This document shows, one piece after another, positions 62,901-64,000 of a DNA stretch of 64,000 nucleotides; positions within the stretch are counted from its first letter, which is position 1; each line of letters starts with the position of its first letter. Under the pieces are notes generated by a model. That model had not been told where the DNA came from, did no database searches, and saw only the letters and a list, made by a program, of their open reading frames with translations. Position numbers and translations under genes: made by a program. This stretch comes from Promethearchaeota archaeon (GTDB lineage Archaea > Asgardarchaeota > Lokiarchaeia > Sigyniarchaeales > SOKP01), in assembly GCA_019058245.1 (NCBI GenBank), contig JAHPZJ010000026.1, positions 1,671 to 65,670 of the forward strand, given 5' to 3'.

Positions 62901-63415
62901 TTTGAATTGACTGTTTTACATTTTATCGTAATTGATGTATCTTCTTTATAAAAATTGATATGTTTATTAAAAAGTTCATTAATAGCTTTTATATAAATTC
63001 CATTTCTCCCAACTGCTATATGATATATATTTAAATCCTTCAAGAAACAAATGATAATCTCATATTTTCCTTCTTTATTATTTATTTCTATTCCAATATC
63101 ATATATACACAAATCTGGAAATAGATTGAAAAGTAAATTTAATAAAATGTTATCAAACCTAATTATTGAGATTTTTTTTACAATTTTATGTCTTAAGGAG
63201 TTTAAATAGGTTCTTGCTTCAAAATAATTATCCTGTTTTACAAAAAGAAATATAAACTCATTATCTTCCACTTTTATGATAACTATATGTGAAGGCTCTA
63301 TTTTTGTCTTATCATAGAAATATTTGTATAAGTTGAGCTCATAATTAGAATATTTTATATTATCAAAAGTTAATACTTGATAGAGAATTAAATCATCGAG
63401 AATCGTGTAAAACAT
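62840..63415 (-). CDS. Hypothetical soluble protein (191 aa)
   Basis: Asn-, Ile- and Tyr-rich, alternating strands and helices (SHIVIIKVEDNEFIFLFVKQ, IYDIGIEINNKEGKYEIIIC), then a segment IYHIAVGRNGIYIKAINELF that is weakly like a KH-domain GxxG loop. No sure family. Its last 20 codons overlap the convergent gelsolin-like gene by 61 nt. Codons are as AT-rich as the rest. Confidence 0.65.
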   Translation of the reverse strand: MFYTILDDLILYQVLTFDNIKYSNYELNLYKYFYDKTKIEPSHIVIIKVEDNEFIFLFVKQDNYFEARTYLNSLRHKIVKKISIIRFDNILLNLLFNLFPDLCIYDIGIEINNKEGKYEIIICFLKDLNIYHIAVGRNGIYIKAINELFNKHINFYKEDTSITIKCKTVNSNQDFLSNKLLNSAINQQSSS

Positions 63416-63517
63416 ATAATAGTATTTTAGAATGTATTTTTAAAGTACGAGAAAATCCATAACAACAGCTTATTCAAAAAAAACTTAAATTTAAGTTTTA
63501 TATTATGATAAGTTCAT

Positions 63518-63994
63518 CTATTTAATCAAATTATAAAATTTAGCAAGTAAAAAAGCATTAATAGTTGAGCTATGTATAATATCACCATTATTGATCAATT
63601 TATGTATTTCTTCAATGGAGAATTCATATACTGAAATTATTTCATTTGGATCTATAGGTTTTGAATTCTTTTTTTCCACCTTAGCAAAATATAAGTAATT
63701 CCAAACAGTATTAAGAAAAGATATTCTTGTTTTTCCTAAAAAAGTAATGCTTTCAACCTTATATCCTGTTTCTTCTTCTGTTTCTCTTATTGCTGCTTCC
63801 TCAGGTTTCTCACCTTCATCGATCATACCACCAACAGTAGTTTTTGTTTTTAATTGCCAAGGATAAGGATAAGCATCCACAAGAATAATTTTACCATCAG
63901 CAGTTTGGCAAATAATTGTGACAAAATCCCTTCCTTCAATAACAACATATTCTACTTGCTGACCGTCTGGTCTTAAAACTAAATCATTTCTCAA
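63518..63994 (-). CDS. Nudix hydrolase (5' end probably outside window)
   Basis: 158 aa from a possible TTG at 63994, but the frame is open to the window edge (residues I-G before it) and Nudix proteins of this type usually have a longer N-terminus, so the gene is likely cut. Nudix box complete: G-M-I-D-E-G-E then K-P-E-E-A-A-I and RETEEETGY. The family hydrolyses nucleoside diphosphates linked to other groups (e.g. ADP-ribose). Confidence 0.9.
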   Translation of the reverse strand: MRNDLVLRPDGQQVEYVVIEGRDFVTIICQTADGKIILVDAYPYPWQLKTKTTVGGMIDEGEKPEEAAIRETEEETGYKVESITFLGKTRISFLNTVWNYLYFAKVEKKNSKPIDPNEIISVYEFSIEEIHKLINNGDIIHSSTINAFLLAKFYNLIK

Positions 63995-64000
63995 ACCAAT

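Noticed and set aside
1..64000. tRNA, rRNA, CRISPR arrays, intact insertion sequences
   Set aside because: No G+C-rich cloverleaf-like stretch, regularly spaced repeats or terminal inverted repeats with a transposase were found by reading the intergenic regions; small unusual RNAs could be missed without a computed scan.

Overview
The window looks like a stretch of an Asgard (Promethearchaeota, Lokiarchaeia-like) chromosome. This is inferred from gene content only. The DNA is very AT-rich and the informational genes are archaeal: aIF5B, EF-2, TFB, Rpo7/Spt4, S24e, S27ae, Kae1/Bud32, an archaeal class I CCA-adding enzyme and Taw1. Among them are eukaryote-like families typical of Asgards: three Ras/Rab/Roc-type small GTPases, an Arf-type GTPase with a long N-terminal extension, two Roadblock/LC7 proteins, a probable gelsolin-fold protein, HEAT and TPR-like solenoids, and small zinc-ribbon proteins. 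TTG starts are common (about ten genes). No rRNA, tRNA, CRISPR array or intact mobile element was seen.

Layout. 1-7.5 kb: 3' end of uvrB, a 75-aa ORF, a truncated copy of the uvrA promoter and 5' end, a glycyl radical enzyme, then intact uvrA. 7.5-14.3 kb: aIF5B, CCA-adding enzyme, an exported protein, an orphan histidine kinase and a RadA/RecA paralogue with an altered P-loop. 14.5-19.4 kb: a divergent EF-2, two Roc-like GTPases and a TFB with an unusual zinc ribbon. 19.4-29 kb: a 1088-aa solenoid protein with a possible dead GTPase domain, a tandem pair of helical paralogues, a DUF2085 membrane protein plus hydrolase, two membrane zinc-ribbon proteins and a double winged-helix regulator.

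29-38.7 kb: nucleoside phosphorylase, Taw1 with a winged-helix-like insertion, PadR regulator divergent from two ICMT-like methyltransferase genes (the second cut by an in-frame TAG), EngB, an acidic repeat protein, HAD phosphatase, the Arf-like GTPase, PAP2 and PHP phosphatases. 38.7-45.9 kb: CoA-transferase/GNAT fusion divergent from acetyl-CoA synthetase, a membrane-anchored unknown, an M50-like protease and a decayed ORF. 45.9-57.5 kb: HEAT protein, Roadblock, M20 hydrolase, DUF362 ferredoxin, Rab-like GTPase, NagD-like phosphatase with a dolichol-kinase-like protein, UroD-like protein followed by a tail fragment of a second copy, a second Roadblock, and ADH synthase. 57.6-61.7 kb: the conserved archaeal run rpo7-spt4-DPCK-rps24e-rps27ae-kae1-bud32. 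61.7-64 kb: RHH regulator, gelsolin-like protein, an unknown and a Nudix hydrolase cut by the window edge.

The genes probably serve DNA repair, translation, transcription, acetyl-CoA/acetate metabolism and GTPase-based signalling or cytoskeleton functions. The most distinctive signals are two 'scar' loci where only a fragment of a duplicated gene remains (uvrA head, UroD tail), the solenoid with a GTPase-like N-terminus, the Taw1 insertion, the diverged EF-2 diphthamide loop and the gelsolin-like protein. No single cluster amounts to a clearly new multi-gene system; the best candidates are listed as findings.
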